Assembly: GCA_945900935.1 (NCBI GenBank) | Contig: CAMDKT010000070.1 | Location: 1 to 14,470, forward strand | DNA: 14,470 nucleotides | DNA from: Candidatus Sulfopaludibacter sp. SbA3 | GTDB lineage: Bacteria; Acidobacteriota; Terriglobia; Bryobacterales; Bryobacteraceae | Reading direction: 5' to 3' | Part shown: piece after piece, positions 13,897-14,470 of the stretch | Layout: each line of letters begins with the position of its first letter | How positions within the stretch are numbered: the stretch's first letter is position 1 | The notes under the pieces: model-generated | The model's database searches: none | What the model saw: only the letters and a program-made list of their open reading frames with translations | Told to the model about the DNA's origin: nothing | Translations under genes and position numbers: made by a program

Positions 13897-14470
13897 ATGA
13901 AGCACTACCTAACCCTCCTCCCCATTCTCTTTCTCTCCGCCTTTCCGGCCTTTTCCCAAAAGGAAAAAATCGCCGAAATCCAGCGCGACGTCCTGCTCAT
14001 GCAGGATCAGATCCGCTCGCTCCAGCGCTCTCAGGACGAGAAGATGGCGGCACTCCAAGTCCTCGTTCAACAGATTCTCGACTCCGCCAACAAGGCCAAT
14101 ACCGCCGTCGCCGTCCTCGATTCCGCCATGCGCGACCGCCTGAAAGAACAGGAAAAACTCCTCGTCGCCCCCATCGCCGGCGTCGGCGCCAAAGTCGACA
14201 CCATGGCCAATGATTTCGCCGGTGTGCGCGAATCGGTCACCGATCTTTCCTCCCGCATGGGCAAGCTCCAAAATCAAATCGCCGATATCAACAGCGCTAT
14301 CAAGATCCTCGCCGCTCCCCCCACCCCGCCGCCTTCCGCCGTACCGCCCGCCAACCCCAACGCTCCGCCCGCCGGCGTCTCCGCCGAGACTCTCTACAAC
14401 GGCGCCATGCGCGATAAATCCGCCGGTAATTCCGACCTCGCCATTGAGCAGTTCCAGAACTACCTGAAGT
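13897..14470 (+). CDS. ybgF: Tol-Pal system protein YbgF/CpoB, N-terminal part (runs off window)
   Basis: An open frame of 191 codons with no stop before the window edge. The product begins with a signal peptide (MKHYLTLLPILFLSAFPAFS before Gln21). A long heptad-rich, glutamine-rich coiled coil follows (about 25-135; IAEIQRDVLLMQDQIRSLQ, SSRMGKLQNQIADIN). Then come a proline-rich linker (141-159) and the start of a TPR domain (ETLYNGAMRDKSAGNSDLAIEQFQNYLK, 164-191). This coiled coil-linker-TPR order is that of YbgF/CpoB, the periplasmic trimer that binds TolA and coordinates outer-membrane constriction with peptidoglycan synthesis. Its place right after pal is canonical. The terminator just upstream and the lack of a clear Shine-Dalgarno suggest weaker or separate expression. 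The missing C-terminus should carry more TPR units. Confidence 0.9.
   Translation, partial: MKHYLTLLPILFLSAFPAFSQKEKIAEIQRDVLLMQDQIRSLQRSQDEKMAALQVLVQQILDSANKANTAVAVLDSAMRDRLKEQEKLLVAPIAGVGAKVDTMANDFAGVRESVTDLSSRMGKLQNQIADINSAIKILAAPPTPPPSAVPPANPNAPPAGVSAETLYNGAMRDKSAGNSDLAIEQFQNYLK

Overview
The window is GC-rich, gene-dense DNA from a diderm (Gram-negative type) bacterium. An Oar-like TonB-dependent receptor, a TPR plus CRTAC1 (VCBS/ASPIC-UnbV) pair, a secreted YtcJ-like amidohydrolase and a Pal lipoprotein carrying an Ig-like domain together suggest an Acidobacteriota chromosome, perhaps a Bryobacter/Solibacter-type lineage. That assignment is an inference from gene content, not a database match. 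There are no rRNA, tRNA, phage, IS or CRISPR features. Bases 1-191 hold nothing callable.

Left (192-1817, + strand): a secreted metal-dependent amidohydrolase. It converges on the next block across a 47-bp gap containing a GGGACAG/CTGTCCC hairpin.

Middle (1865-9334, - strand; transcribed right to left): a large TonB-dependent receptor with an N-terminal carboxypeptidase-regulatory-like domain, then a TPR protein, then a seven-repeat VCBS beta-propeller protein ending in an ASPIC/UnbV domain. The last two overlap by ATGA and are probably translationally coupled. A 15-bp perfect inverted repeat (REP-like) lies between the receptor and the TPR gene, in the 5' region of the TPR reading frame. 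All three look like envelope or exported proteins and may form a surface uptake or adhesion module of unknown substrate.

Right (9667-14470, + strand): a canonical tol-pal operon in the order tolQ-tolR-tolA-tolB-pal-ybgF(cpoB). The first four genes are spaced 3 nt or overlap by ATGA. pal follows after 70 nt with its own AGGAGG. A strong intrinsic-terminator hairpin separates pal from ybgF, which runs off the window. Together these build the trans-envelope Tol-Pal machine: inner-membrane motor (TolQ/R), transducer (TolA), periplasmic propeller (TolB), peptidoglycan-binding outer-membrane lipoprotein (Pal), and the periplasmic coordinator CpoB/YbgF.

The 332-bp gap between the divergent receptor and tolQ holds a bulged stem-loop in the receptor leader, a second GGGACAGTAAC element and a weak tolQ promoter candidate. 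No wholly novel system is evident. The points most worth a second look are the receptor-TPR-CRTAC1 cluster, the Ig-domain Pal, and the palindromic intergenic elements.
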